Source of the DNA: Phycisphaerales bacterium | GTDB taxonomy: Bacteria > Planctomycetota > Phycisphaerae > Phycisphaerales > UBA1924 | Assembly: GCA_028279375.1 (NCBI GenBank) | Contig: JANQNW010000015.1 | Location: forward strand, 348,209-412,208 | Length of the DNA: 64,000 nt | Reading direction: 5' to 3' | Shown here: piece by piece, positions 8,153 through 16,283 of the stretch | Position numbering within the stretch: position 1 is the first letter of the stretch | Layout of the letters: every line of letters starts with the position of its first letter | Made by a program: the position numbers and the translations under genes | Notes under the pieces: model-generated | Database searches by the model: none | The model's input: the letters and a program-made list of their open reading frames with translations, nothing else | What the model was told of the DNA's origin: nothing

Positions 8153-11100
8153 TTGAAGTTCTCACAGCTTTTCGTGGCTCTCATCGCGACGATCGCGTGC
8201 TCAGCGACCTCGCTCGCCCAGGGCGACGTCTCGTCCAACTGGTTCCGCAACCCCGCGATCTCGCCGGATGGCCGAACGATCGCGTTCGTCCACGCCGGCG
8301 ACATCTACCTCGTGGACGCCGAAGGTGGTCGCGCGGCGCCGCTCACGATCCACGAGGCGTTCGACACGAATCCGGTGTGGTCTGCCGATGGGTCGATGAT
8401 CGCCTTCAGTTCGGATCGATTCGGCAACAACGATGTCTTCGTCGTCTCGGCCGCCGGCGGAACCGCCACGCGCCTGACGTTTCACTCCGCTGGGGATACG
8501 CCCGTCGACTTCACGCCCGACGGCAAGCACATCTACTTCAACTCAGCGCGCGTCGATCACGTCGACAGCCCGCTCTTCCCGTCGGGAGTGTTGAACGAGC
8601 TGTATCGCGTCCCGATCTCGGGCGGCACGCCGACGATGGTGCTCACGACATCGAACGTGAACACCGAAGTCAGCCCCGACGGCGCCCGCTTTCTTTACGA
8701 AGATCGCAAGGGCTATGAAGATCCACTCCGCAAGCACCACACGTCGTCGATCGCGCGCGACGTCTGGCTCCACGACACACGCGACGGCTCGCACGTTCGC
8801 CTGACCGACTTCGCCGGCGAGGACCGGGATCCCTCCTGGCACGGCCGCGACGAAATGGTCTATCTGTCCGAGCGCTCCGGCGACTTCAACGTCTGGAAGC
8901 AGCGCCTGCGCCCCGGCGCAGCGCCCAGGCAGCTCACTGATTTCGAGCATCACCCCGTGCGCCACCTCACGCGCGCGGACAACGGGACGATGGCGTTCAG
9001 CTGGCACGGCGATCTCTACACGCTGCGCGACGGGCGCGATGCGAGAAGGGTCGACGTCACGATCGCTGTCGATGGCCGCGCCGGCGAGCCGGAGCGCATG
9101 ACGATGCAGGGCGGCGCCACGCAGTTCTCCGTCGCCTCAAGTGGTAAGGAAGTCGCCTTCGTCGTGCGCGGCGAGGTGTTCGTCACGTCCACTGATTTCG
9201 ACACGACGCGCCAGATCACAGCCACGTCGGAGCAGGAACGCAACGTTCACTTCAGCCCCGACGGACGCTCTCTCGTGTACGCCGCGGAGCGCGACGGCTC
9301 GTGGAACCTCTACATCACCGAACTCGACGAGAGTGAGTTGTACTTCTTCAGCGCGACCGTGTTCAACGAACGCGCGCTCGTGGCGACTGACGATGACGAG
9401 TTCCAGCCTCGCTGGTCGCCCGACGGCAAGAAGGTGGCCTACCTCCGCGGACGCGAGGAGCTTCGCGTCATCGACGTTGAAAGCGGCGATGAGGTCGTCG
9501 CGATGGACGCCGAGCACTGGTACTCCTACGCCGACGGCGACATGTGGTTCCGCTGGGCGCCCGCGTCCGACTGGCTCGCGGTGCACTTCTACAACCGCGG
9601 TCGGATCTTCGTCGGCGAGGCCGGGCTTGTGAAGGCCGACGGCTCCGGAGAGATCATCGACATCTCGAGCTCAGGCTACGACGACAACTCGCCGCGCTTC
9701 GCGATGGAAGGCGGCGCGTTCATCTGGGCGTCCGACCGGTACGGCGAGCGCCCGCACGGCAGCTGGGGCGCTGAGTACGACGTCCTCGGCACGTTCCTGA
9801 CCCAGGATGCGTTCGACCGCTTCCGTCTCACCAAGGAGGAGTACGAGCTCCAGAAGGAGATGGAGGAGAAGGAAGAAGAGGCCGCCGAAGAGGACGCCGC
9901 TGAAGAAGACGGCGACGAGGCCGCCGAAGATGAAGATGCCCCGTCTGAAGAAGAAGACGCCGACGACGAGAACGCTGACGACGACGCCAAGGAGGACGAC
10001 GAGTCGGAGGACGAGGCGCCCGAGCCGCTCGAGATCGAAATCGACGGCCTCGACACCCGCACCGTGCGCCTGACGACGCACGCCTCGGCTCTTGGCGACT
10101 TCGCCATGACGCCAGACGGCAAAGCGCTGTACTACCTCGCGTCGTTCGAGGGTGACTACGACCTCTGGAAGCAGGACTTCCAAGAGCGCTCAACCACGCT
10201 CGTGGCGAAGCTCGGCGCGACGAACGCATCGATGCAGATGTCGGACGACGGCGCCACGATCTACCTGCTCGCAGGCGGCGCGCTCTCGAAGGTCGATGCT
10301 GAGTCCGGCAAGCGCACGCCCATTAAGTTCGCGGCCGAGATGGTCGTCGATAGAGCCGCGGAGCAAGCCCACAACTTCGCGCACGTCTGGCGTCAGACCC
10401 GGCTGAAGTTCTACCGCCCCGACATGCACGGCGTGGACTGGGCGTTCTACCGCGACCAGTACGAGCCCAAGCTCGCGGGCGTGCACACGAATCGGGATTT
10501 CGCCGATCTTCTTTCTGAGATCCTCGGTGAGCTGAACGCATCCCACACCGGCGGCCGCTACCGAGCCGGCGGCAGCCCGGGCGACGCGTCAACCGCGACG
10601 CTCGGCGTGATCTACGACCAAGACTACACCGGTCCCGGACGGCGCATCGCCGAGGTGCTCGAGAACGGCCCGCTCGACCGCGCCAAGTTCGAGAGCGTAG
10701 AAGCCGGCACGATCATCGTGGCGGTGGACGGCGTGCGTATCGATGACGGCGTCAACTACTACGCGCAGTTCGATAGCAAGGCCGGCGAGCGCGTGCGCCT
10801 CACGATTCGCACCGGCGACGCCGAGGAGGAGGACATCGTCGTCAAGCCGATCTCCGCAAGCGCGCAGAATCAGCTTCTCTATGAGCGCTGGGTGCGAACG
10901 CGCGAGGCCCTCGTCGAGGAGTTGTCAGGCGGACGTCTCGGCTACGCTCACATCCGCGGCATGAACGATTCGGCATTCCGTGAGTTCTACGAGCAGGTCA
11001 TGGGCAAGCACTTCGATAAGGAAGGGCTCGTGATCGACACGCGCTTCAACGGCGGTGGCTGGCTCAGCGACGACCTCGCGACGTTCCTCTCGGGCTTCGC

Positions 11101-11503
11101 CTACGCGACACTCCACCCGCGCACCGATCTCTCCCCGAACGCGGAGTACGTCGGCGAGCCGCTCAATCGGTGGACGAAACCCTCGATCGCCGTCATGAGC
11201 GAAAGCAACTATTCCGACGCCCACATCTTCCCGTGGACGTACAAGGAGCTCGAGGTCGGCGAGACCGTCGGCATGCCGGTCCCCGGCACCGGCACCGCAG
11301 TCTGGTGGGAGCGTCTTTTCACCGGCGACATCGTTTTCGGCATCCCGCAGGTTGGCGTCAAGGGCCGCGACCGCGTCTACCTCGAGAACACCCAGCTCGA
11401 GCCGGACCACCTCGTCAACCTCGACCCCGAGTCCGCGGCGGCCGGGCGCGACACGCAGATCGAGAAGGCGGTTGAGGTTCTGCTCCGCGAGATCGACAAC
11501 TGA
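8153..11503 (+). CDS. Tricorn-like S41 peptidase with beta-propeller and PDZ domains
   Basis: A 1116-residue exported protease. It starts with TTG, supported by GGAGGAGATC about 8 bases upstream and followed by a signal peptide ending SLAQ (residues 1-22). Residues 25-540 hold repeated PD40/WD40-like blades (SPDGRTIAFVHAGDIY, SADGSMIAFSSDRFG), as in tricorn protease. Residues about 561-625 are an Asp/Glu-rich segment, followed by more blades, a PDZ-like domain (about 810-900) and an S41 catalytic core. Ser797-His798 lie in ASHTGG, and Ser1021-Asp1022 in NYSDAHIF match the tricorn nucleophile region. It probably degrades peptides in the periplasm. Tricorn-like proteins are common in planctomycetes. 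It appears monocistronic. Confidence 0.93.
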   Translation: MKFSQLFVALIATIACSATSLAQGDVSSNWFRNPAISPDGRTIAFVHAGDIYLVDAEGGRAAPLTIHEAFDTNPVWSADGSMIAFSSDRFGNNDVFVVSAAGGTATRLTFHSAGDTPVDFTPDGKHIYFNSARVDHVDSPLFPSGVLNELYRVPISGGTPTMVLTTSNVNTEVSPDGARFLYEDRKGYEDPLRKHHTSSIARDVWLHDTRDGSHVRLTDFAGEDRDPSWHGRDEMVYLSERSGDFNVWKQRLRPGAAPRQLTDFEHHPVRHLTRADNGTMAFSWHGDLYTLRDGRDARRVDVTIAVDGRAGEPERMTMQGGATQFSVASSGKEVAFVVRGEVFVTSTDFDTTRQITATSEQERNVHFSPDGRSLVYAAERDGSWNLYITELDESELYFFSATVFNERALVATDDDEFQPRWSPDGKKVAYLRGREELRVIDVESGDEVVAMDAEHWYSYADGDMWFRWAPASDWLAVHFYNRGRIFVGEAGLVKADGSGEIIDISSSGYDDNSPRFAMEGGAFIWASDRYGERPHGSWGAEYDVLGTFLTQDAFDRFRLTKEEYELQKEMEEKEEEAAEEDAAEEDGDEAAEDEDAPSEEEDADDENADDDAKEDDESEDEAPEPLEIEIDGLDTRTVRLTTHASALGDFAMTPDGKALYYLASFEGDYDLWKQDFQERSTTLVAKLGATNASMQMSDDGATIYLLAGGALSKVDAESGKRTPIKFAAEMVVDRAAEQAHNFAHVWRQTRLKFYRPDMHGVDWAFYRDQYEPKLAGVHTNRDFADLLSEILGELNASHTGGRYRAGGSPGDASTATLGVIYDQDYTGPGRRIAEVLENGPLDRAKFESVEAGTIIVAVDGVRIDDGVNYYAQFDSKAGERVRLTIRTGDAEEEDIVVKPISASAQNQLLYERWVRTREALVEELSGGRLGYAHIRGMNDSAFREFYEQVMGKHFDKEGLVIDTRFNGGGWLSDDLATFLSGFAYATLHPRTDLSPNAEYVGEPLNRWTKPSIAVMSESNYSDAHIFPWTYKELEVGETVGMPVPGTGTAVWWERLFTGDIVFGIPQVGVKGRDRVYLENTQLEPDHLVNLDPESAAAGRDTQIEKAVEVLLREIDN

Positions 11504-11606
11504 GCGACACAGAGGGCTCGCGTTGACCAACGCGTCGAGGTCACGGCAGCGCCGCGACGCTCGCGGCTATACATATGCGCGTAGCTCTGCCGGATTTGCA
11601 GTCAGA

Positions 11607-11677
11607 GTGTGTGATCGGGATCGAGCCGACGATATGCAGTTGGGAATACTGAGTTCTTGGCAGTGCGATGCGCCCGC
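11607..11677 (-). pseudogene. Decayed tRNA-Gly-like sequence
   Basis: Aligned by eye with the intact tRNA-Gly at 12029-12100, this stretch matches over almost its full length: the T-arm core CGGGATCGAGCCGACGA, the anticodon-loop complement TTGGGAA, GTTCT from the D-arm side and CCCGC at the acceptor end. The acceptor stem has alternating mismatches and the D arm is lost, so it should not fold or be charged. It lies on the same strand as the intact copy, about 350 bp away, and looks like a degenerate duplicate. Confidence 0.6.
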
Positions 11678-11701
11678 GCTCCAACGCCTATGCTCCCCGC
11701 G

Positions 11702-12037
11702 ATGAATGCGCACTCAGACAACACGGTCATAAGACCAGGTTATCTCAACGCGCTGCGAGTGTTCTCAATCGTGGAAGGCGTGTCGACGCTGCTACTGTTC
11801 TTCGTCGCGATGCCGCTCAAGTACTTCGCGGACATGCCGATGGCGGTGACGATCGTCGGTTCCGTCCACGGCGTCCTGTTCACACTGCTTGTGGCTGCGT
11901 TCGCGGCGTGCCACCAACTCGTGCCGCTGCCCGGCAAGCTCACGTGGCTCGGGATTGGCGCCGCGATCATTCCGTTCGGCCCCTTCTGGTTGGAGCCGAA
12001 ACTGAAAGCGCTCAGTCAGGCGAATCAAAGCGGGTGA
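11702..12037 (+). CDS. DUF3817 family integral membrane protein
   Basis: A 111-residue inner-membrane protein with three predicted hydrophobic helices: around SIVEGVSTLLLFFVAMPLKY, VTIVGSVHGVLFTLLVAAFA and LTWLGIGAAIIPFGPFWLEP. This is the pattern of the DUF3817 (YdzA-like) family; function unknown. The start ATG at 11702 has only a weak ribosome site; ATG at 11690 in the same frame is an alternative. Its stop codon TGA (12035-12037) lies inside the 3' end of the tRNA-Gly gene on the other strand, an unusual convergent overlap of 9 bp. Confidence 0.8.
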   Translation: MNAHSDNTVIRPGYLNALRVFSIVEGVSTLLLFFVAMPLKYFADMPMAVTIVGSVHGVLFTLLVAAFAACHQLVPLPGKLTWLGIGAAIIPFGPFWLEPKLKALSQANQSG

Positions 12038-12100
12038 CCGGGATCGAACCGGCGACATTCAGCTTGGGAAGCTGACGTTCTACCACTGAACTACACCCGC
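12029..12100 (-). tRNA. tRNA-Gly (anticodon CCC)
   Basis: The 72-nt sequence folds into a complete cloverleaf: acceptor GCGGGTG/CACCCGC, D arm GTTC/GAAC, anticodon stem TCAGC/GCTGA with loop TTCCCAA giving anticodon CCC (reads GGG), and T arm GCCGG/CCGGT with loop TTCGATC. The discriminator base is U, as usual for bacterial tRNA-Gly. The terminal CCA is not encoded. Its 3' end overlaps the stop of the DUF3817 gene. Confidence 0.95.
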
Positions 12101-12231
12101 AACTCACGATCGTGCCGGGCCTCGCGGGCGGATCGCCCCAAGGCTTGCACGGTGTCTTCTCTACTGAGTCTACACCAGTTCCCGACGCTTTGGCTTGGCG
12201 ACTGGCGTTGATAGTGCCACTGATGTGGCAT

Positions 12232-12723
12232 CTAGCCTTCGTACGGCATCGATGAATGTTGCAAGCAAATCTGTACTTCGCCGTCATCGTTCAGGACGTA
12301 GCCGAACGAGTATTCGACCTTCACTTCCTCGCCGTCGGCGTTCGTGAAGAAGTAGTTGCCCATCGCCAGAGCGCTCTTGCCCTGCGTGATGATGTCATGG
12401 TTGTCGAATCGGACGGCTGTCCAACCCCTGATCGCGAACCCCGTGTCCTCGGGACACACACCGTTGGTGGCTACGAAATACGAGAGGGCTTCATCGAAGG
12501 TCGAGCGAAACTGAACGTCGGCGGCCAACGTCGGCTTGAAGAGGACAGGCATCCGCCCGTAGGCATAGAGCTTCGTGATGTGGTCGCGTGCGACTGACTC
12601 GAAGTCCTCACCCCTGGTGTGGGCAGTCGAGATGCGCACGATGCCGTCGCCCCACGCTTTCTGTGCCGCCAGGATCTGTTCCTTGGTGATCTCTGTGGTG
12701 TCGCTCAATGTGGCATTGCTCAT
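12232..12723 (-). CDS. NTF2/SnoaL-like domain protein
   Basis: A 163-residue protein of a widespread small family with an NTF2-like fold. Recognisable parts are AAQKAWGDGIVRI near the N-terminus, PVLFKPTLAADVQFR, FVATNGVCPEDTGFAI, AMGNYFFTNADGEEVKVEYS and the C-terminal QHSSMPYEG. Members have sometimes been labelled phosphoribosyl-AMP cyclohydrolase, but no cyclohydrolase motifs are present, so that name should not be used. The start at 12723 is favoured by AAAGGA upstream over the longer frame to 12792. It is the only gene between the intact tRNA-Gly and a truncated tRNA-Gly 5' half, so it may be the cargo of a small inserted segment. G+C over 12241-12540 is about 57% by hand count. Confidence 0.75.
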   Translation of the reverse strand: MSNATLSDTTEITKEQILAAQKAWGDGIVRISTAHTRGEDFESVARDHITKLYAYGRMPVLFKPTLAADVQFRSTFDEALSYFVATNGVCPEDTGFAIRGWTAVRFDNHDIITQGKSALAMGNYFFTNADGEEVKVEYSFGYVLNDDGEVQICLQHSSMPYEG

Positions 12724-12822
12724 GCGAGGAGTTCCTTTGGGGATGCGTTCTCGTGGCCTTCGATTCTGCGGTTCGGCCATGATCGCAGACAAGGTCTCGC
12801 GACCAAGGGACAGTGCAAGGAT

Positions 12823-12855
12823 GAAGCTGACGTTCTACCCCTGAACTACAGCCGC
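12823..12855 (-). repeat. Truncated tRNA-Gly 5' half
   Basis: These 33 nt match the 5' half of the intact tRNA-Gly (12068-12100) at 31 of 33 positions and on the same strand: acceptor strand GCGGCTG, full D arm, and the anticodon stem as far as the first anticodon base. Similarity ends sharply in the anticodon loop, and no 3' half follows. The sharp break makes it look like one flank of a site-specific insertion or segmental duplication rather than slow decay. Confidence 0.75.
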
Positions 12856-12916
12856 GTCATGCCCCGGAGTCTATGGCACATGAGCGCCTCGGCGTCGGCG
12901 CCCGGACGAGAATTCC

Positions 12917-14191
12917 CTACTCGCCCTTCCGCCCGTGCTCCAGCAACGAGACATTGCCCATCATGATCGGCGCCGCGATCTTGATCGCGATCGTGTAGAT
13001 CATCAGCCCCAGCGCCCAGATGCCGACCGTCACCTTCCACTCCGTCAGGCTCGGCATGTACTCCACGATCTCGTGCAGCGTGCTCGGAATGAACCCGGGC
13101 ACGATCAATCCCATGCCCTTCTCGATCCAGCAGCCGACGAAGACCAGAACGCACGCGGTGATCACGAGCCCGCGCTTCCGCATCGACGCGGGATGAAGGA
13201 AGAGAATCGCGCCAATGACATTGAAGACGATCGCCGTCCAGATCCACGGCACCAGCGCATTCGCGCCATGCAGACCGAGATACAGGTATCGCGCCGAACT
13301 CGTGTGAGCCCCGCCGGTGTAGAACTCCGTGAAGATTTCGGATGCGAGCATCAGCAGATTGATCAGCACCGTGATCCGCACGATCTTCACGAGCGTGTGA
13401 ATCGGTCCGTCACCAATCGGAACGCGGAGCGATCGAAGCACGAACATCGAGACGATGATGAACGCCGGGCCTGCGATGAACGCCGACGTCAGGAATCTCG
13501 GCGCCAGCAGGGCGGTGTTCCAGAGCGGGCGTCCACCGAGGCCGCAGTACAGGAACGCCGTCACCGTGTGAATCGAGATCGCCCACGCGATCGAGAGAAA
13601 AACGAACGGCATGTACCACGTCGGATTCGGCGTGCGTCCAAGGAAGCGCATATAGAGCAGGTACCCGCAGATGTGCAGATTCAACAGCAGATAGCCATTG
13701 AGCACGATCACATCCCACGTCAACATCGAGATGGGGAAGTTGAATCGTCCGATGATCGGAATGATGTGCCATGACCGGTCGGGCCGGCCCATATCCACAA
13801 CGACAAAGAGCAGGCACATCACGATCGCCGCGATCGCAAGCATCTCGCCGAGCAGCACGACATCATGCATGCGCTTGTCGCGATACAGATACGCCGGGAT
13901 AACCATCATCACGCCGCCGGCGGCCACGCCGACCATGAACGTGAAGTTCGCGATGTAGAGCCCCCAGCTCACGTGATCGGTCATGTTCGTGACGATCATG
14001 CCGTCGACGACCTGGTTCGCCCACGCGTTGGCGCCGACGAGGAAGATCAGCGTCAGCGCAATCATCCAGGTGTAGAAGAGCAGCGAGCCGTCTGTCGCCA
14101 ACATGAGCGCCCGCACGAGGAAGCGCGGATAACTCACGATGTGACCCGGCGTCTGCGGCATCCCCTCAGATGTGAGCGGCGCGGAACTCAT
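12917..14191 (-). CDS. NrfD/PsrC-type integral membrane quinol-oxidising subunit
   Basis: A 424-residue polytopic membrane protein with about ten hydrophobic helices, of the NrfD family (NrfD, DsrP, HmeB). Conserved-looking parts include VSWGLYIANFTFMVGVAAGG, DMGRPDRSWHI and FNFPISMLTWDVIVLNGYL. NrfD proteins exchange electrons between the quinone pool and a periplasmic iron-sulfur partner. The gene follows a Tat ferredoxin gene after 32 bp and a tetraheme cytochrome gene, giving an NrfB-C-D-like set. Divergent napDAB genes suggest that the acceptor is periplasmic nitrate reductase. It could instead be a DsrMKJOP-like or other respiratory module, but no dsr genes are visible. Confidence 0.88.
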   Translation of the reverse strand: MSSAPLTSEGMPQTPGHIVSYPRFLVRALMLATDGSLLFYTWMIALTLIFLVGANAWANQVVDGMIVTNMTDHVSWGLYIANFTFMVGVAAGGVMMVIPAYLYRDKRMHDVVLLGEMLAIAAIVMCLLFVVVDMGRPDRSWHIIPIIGRFNFPISMLTWDVIVLNGYLLLNLHICGYLLYMRFLGRTPNPTWYMPFVFLSIAWAISIHTVTAFLYCGLGGRPLWNTALLAPRFLTSAFIAGPAFIIVSMFVLRSLRVPIGDGPIHTLVKIVRITVLINLLMLASEIFTEFYTGGAHTSSARYLYLGLHGANALVPWIWTAIVFNVIGAILFLHPASMRKRGLVITACVLVFVGCWIEKGMGLIVPGFIPSTLHEIVEYMPSLTEWKVTVGIWALGLMIYTIAIKIAAPIMMGNVSLLEHGRKGE

Positions 14192-14223
14192 GATCTCATT
14201 CCATACTCAATCACGGTCATTAC

Positions 14224-15171
14224 TTATGAATCGAAGTAATAGAAGAAGCTGGGCTTCGTGCCGAGTTCCTCCTTCAGGACATACACGCGCTTGTTCTCGA
14301 GAATCCAGCGAATCTCGCTCTCCGGATCGAGGATGTTGCCGAAGACGCGGGCGCCTGTCGGGCATGCCTCGAGACACGCCGGCAATCTGCCCTTGCGTGT
14401 GCGATGCAGGCAGTAGTGACACTTCTCGACGACGCCCTGCGGGCGGATCCGATTGCTCAGATATCCCTGATCCGGATTGATCTCCGCCGCCGGAACGTTC
14501 GGTTTCTTCCAATTGAAGCGTCGAGCGTGATACGGGCACGCGGCTTCGCAATACCGGCAGCCAATGCACCAGTTGTAATCGACGACCACGATCCCGTCGT
14601 CTTCCTTCCATGTCGCCTCGACCGGGCATGCGTCGGTGCAGGGAGGCTCATCGCACTGCTGACACTGCACGGGCATGTAGAACTTGTCCTCGGCAGGCAC
14701 CGTGTGGTCATACGTCGTATTCGCCTGCTCCATGTCCATCGTGCCCTTCTGCATCTCGAGCACGCGTATATAGGACTGGTTTGTGTCGCGATCGTGGTTG
14801 TTCTCCTTGTGACACGCCTCGACGCATTTCCCGTTGCCATTGCAGACACTCAGGTTGATCGCATAGACGAACTTCGTGCCCGGAATCGGTCGCGGATCGT
14901 CGATTGTCACGTCGGCGCCGAATCGCTCTTTTGTCTCGTTCTCGAGACGGTTGATGACCTGCGCCTTGTCCTCCGGCGAGAGCTCCTTGTAATGACGCTG
15001 CATGAGCTCCTCAGCGCTGATCTCGCCCTGCAGCTTGCGCAGAGGTGAAATCGCCGTCGCGAACGCCGCGGCGCCGAGCGTGGCGCCGATGCCCTTGACG
15101 GCCGTCCGGCGCGAGACACTTCCGAGCACAGGGAGCGAAATGGACCGACGCGGCTCGGAGGGCTCAACCAT
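14224..15171 (-). CDS. Tat-exported ferredoxin with multiple [4Fe-4S] clusters (NrfC/DsrO-like)
   Basis: A 315-residue periplasmic electron-transfer protein. The N-terminus carries a Tat-type signal (VSRRTAVKGIGATLGAAAFA). Cys-rich cluster motifs follow: CNGNGKCVEAC, CQQCDEPPCTDACP, CIGCRYCEAACP, and CHYC with CLEACP, enough for four [4Fe-4S] clusters as in NrfC, DsrO and TtrB. It would relay electrons between the NrfD membrane subunit and a haem or molybdenum partner. The start at 15171 has GGAGG 6 bases upstream and overlaps the cytochrome gene's stop by 8 bp; the longer frame to 15189 is less likely. Confidence 0.92.
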   Translation of the reverse strand: MVEPSEPRRSISLPVLGSVSRRTAVKGIGATLGAAAFATAISPLRKLQGEISAEELMQRHYKELSPEDKAQVINRLENETKERFGADVTIDDPRPIPGTKFVYAINLSVCNGNGKCVEACHKENNHDRDTNQSYIRVLEMQKGTMDMEQANTTYDHTVPAEDKFYMPVQCQQCDEPPCTDACPVEATWKEDDGIVVVDYNWCIGCRYCEAACPYHARRFNWKKPNVPAAEINPDQGYLSNRIRPQGVVEKCHYCLHRTRKGRLPACLEACPTGARVFGNILDPESEIRWILENKRVYVLKEELGTKPSFFYYFDS

Positions 15172-15823
15172 GATTCGCCTCCTCGCCATGATGCTGAGCC
15201 GGCTGCAATCCCCGGTCGCGCGGCTTGAATGTCGGCTGCATGCGTGGGAACGCCGGCTCGTGCGGGTCGTGGCAGTCGATGCAGTTATTGCGCGTTCTCG
15301 GCCCGCGCGTCAGATCCCAGTGTCCCGTCATGCCGCCGTGCGCCCCGTTCTCGTATGACCGTGCCTGCGGCGCATGGCACTGGGCGCACAGCGTCATCAC
15401 ATCCGGATAGGGGACTGATACGCCGTTGGCCAGGCGAAGCGCGTCGTAGTCCTCCGCGTTGTGACACGAGAGGCACGAGAGATCGCCATGAACGAACTCG
15501 AGGCCGACGTGAAACAGATCCAGGTCGGTCGTCGTGGCGTTCGTGAAATCCGGCTCGCGCACATCGTGACACGTCGAACACGCAAGCGCGACCTCCGCGT
15601 CGGCAGTCTGGACGCGCGCCACCGGAGGACCGGCGGGACGATTGATCGTCACAGGATGCAGCATGACTGATTCGTTTGTGGATGTCTGTGACACCGTGCT
15701 CGCGCTGGCGGCTTCCGGTTGCGCGCCGTCGCACCCCGCAAGCGCCACGCCGAGGATCAGGCACAGCGGCGCGCACGCGGCGCGTCCGAGTTGCACGTGG
15801 ATCTGATCCTGCTCGTGCGTCAT
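15164..15823 (-). CDS. Tetraheme c-type cytochrome lipoprotein
   Basis: A 219-residue protein with a lipobox GVALAGC (lipidated Cys31) and four CxxCH haem sites: CSTCH (82-86), CLSCH (117-121), CAQCH (146-150) and CIDCH (181-185). Additional His residues in the domain could serve as distal ligands. It is the first gene of the leftward operon with the NrfC-like ferredoxin and NrfD-like protein, so it takes the place of NrfB: a membrane-anchored periplasmic electron carrier between the quinol-oxidising module and the nitrate reductase. The partner is inferred from divergence with the nap genes. Confidence 0.9.
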   Translation of the reverse strand: MTHEQDQIHVQLGRAACAPLCLILGVALAGCDGAQPEAASASTVSQTSTNESVMLHPVTINRPAGPPVARVQTADAEVALACSTCHDVREPDFTNATTTDLDLFHVGLEFVHGDLSCLSCHNAEDYDALRLANGVSVPYPDVMTLCAQCHAPQARSYENGAHGGMTGHWDLTRGPRTRNNCIDCHDPHEPAFPRMQPTFKPRDRGLQPAQHHGEEANHG

Positions 15824-16001
15824 GGCGGTCGCATGATAATGCGAAGAGCAGTCATAGGGAATCGTTAACGACCCGGTGGATGACCCGTTTACAATTCACC
15901 GTGAACAACGGAAACATAAGTCAAGCCTGCGGCGCGCGCTGTTTCGCAGTATCATCGGGACGCGACCTTATGCGCCATTCCGTCGATCCGGGTGTTCTCA
16001 G
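15824..16001. promoter_or_regulatory. Divergent promoter region of the nrfBCD-like and nap operons
   Basis: A 178-bp AT-richer spacer lies between the two divergently transcribed operons. It contains the palindrome TTCACCGTGAA (15895-15905) roughly midway. No FNR-type TTGAT-N4-ATCAA site was found. The palindrome is a candidate operator for shared control, but this rests only on symmetry and position. Confidence 0.4.
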
Positions 16002-16283
16002 ATGCCGATTAGTGGTTTGAGAGTCAGGTTCACCGACGATGGCGACGCGATGGACCGTGGCATCGCGGCGCTGGAGGGGGATCGGCGCATCGATATTGGC
16101 GCCCGCCGTGACGACAAGCTCGCAATTGTCCTTGAAACGCAGGACGCCGACGAAGACAAGGCCGCTTGGAAGTGGATCAATGCTCTTCCTGAAGTGCGCC
16201 ACGTCGATGTCGTCTTTATCTCGCTCGATCAGGATGACCAGACGCCGTCCGCCGCCATCGGTGCGGAAGGAGTGAAACCATGA
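16002..16283 (+). CDS. napD: Periplasmic nitrate reductase chaperone NapD
   Basis: A 93-residue cytoplasmic protein with the ferredoxin-like fold features of NapD: it starts with a beta strand (PISGLRVRF), followed by alternating helix and strand segments ending in the strand VRHVDVVFISLDQDD. NapD binds the Tat signal of NapA and holds it back until the molybdenum cofactor is loaded. Its stop overlaps the napA start by 4 bp, which supports the call. The start at 16002 was chosen because the upstream part of the longer frame is unlike protein; the ribosome site is weak. Confidence 0.82.
   Translation: MPISGLRVRFTDDGDAMDRGIAALEGDRRIDIGARRDDKLAIVLETQDADEDKAAWKWINALPEVRHVDVVFISLDQDDQTPSAAIGAEGVKP

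Noticed and set aside
11668..12075. Plus-strand frame ending GIEPATFSLGS
   Set aside because: It overlaps the real DUF3817 gene in another frame and its end is the reverse reading of tRNA-Gly.
12232..12723. Phosphoribosyl-AMP cyclohydrolase label for the NTF2-like gene
   Set aside because: HisI metal and catalytic motifs are absent; the fold pattern is NTF2-like.
15824..16001. FNR box in the nap promoter
   Set aside because: No TTGAT-N4-ATCAA or close variant could be found on either strand.
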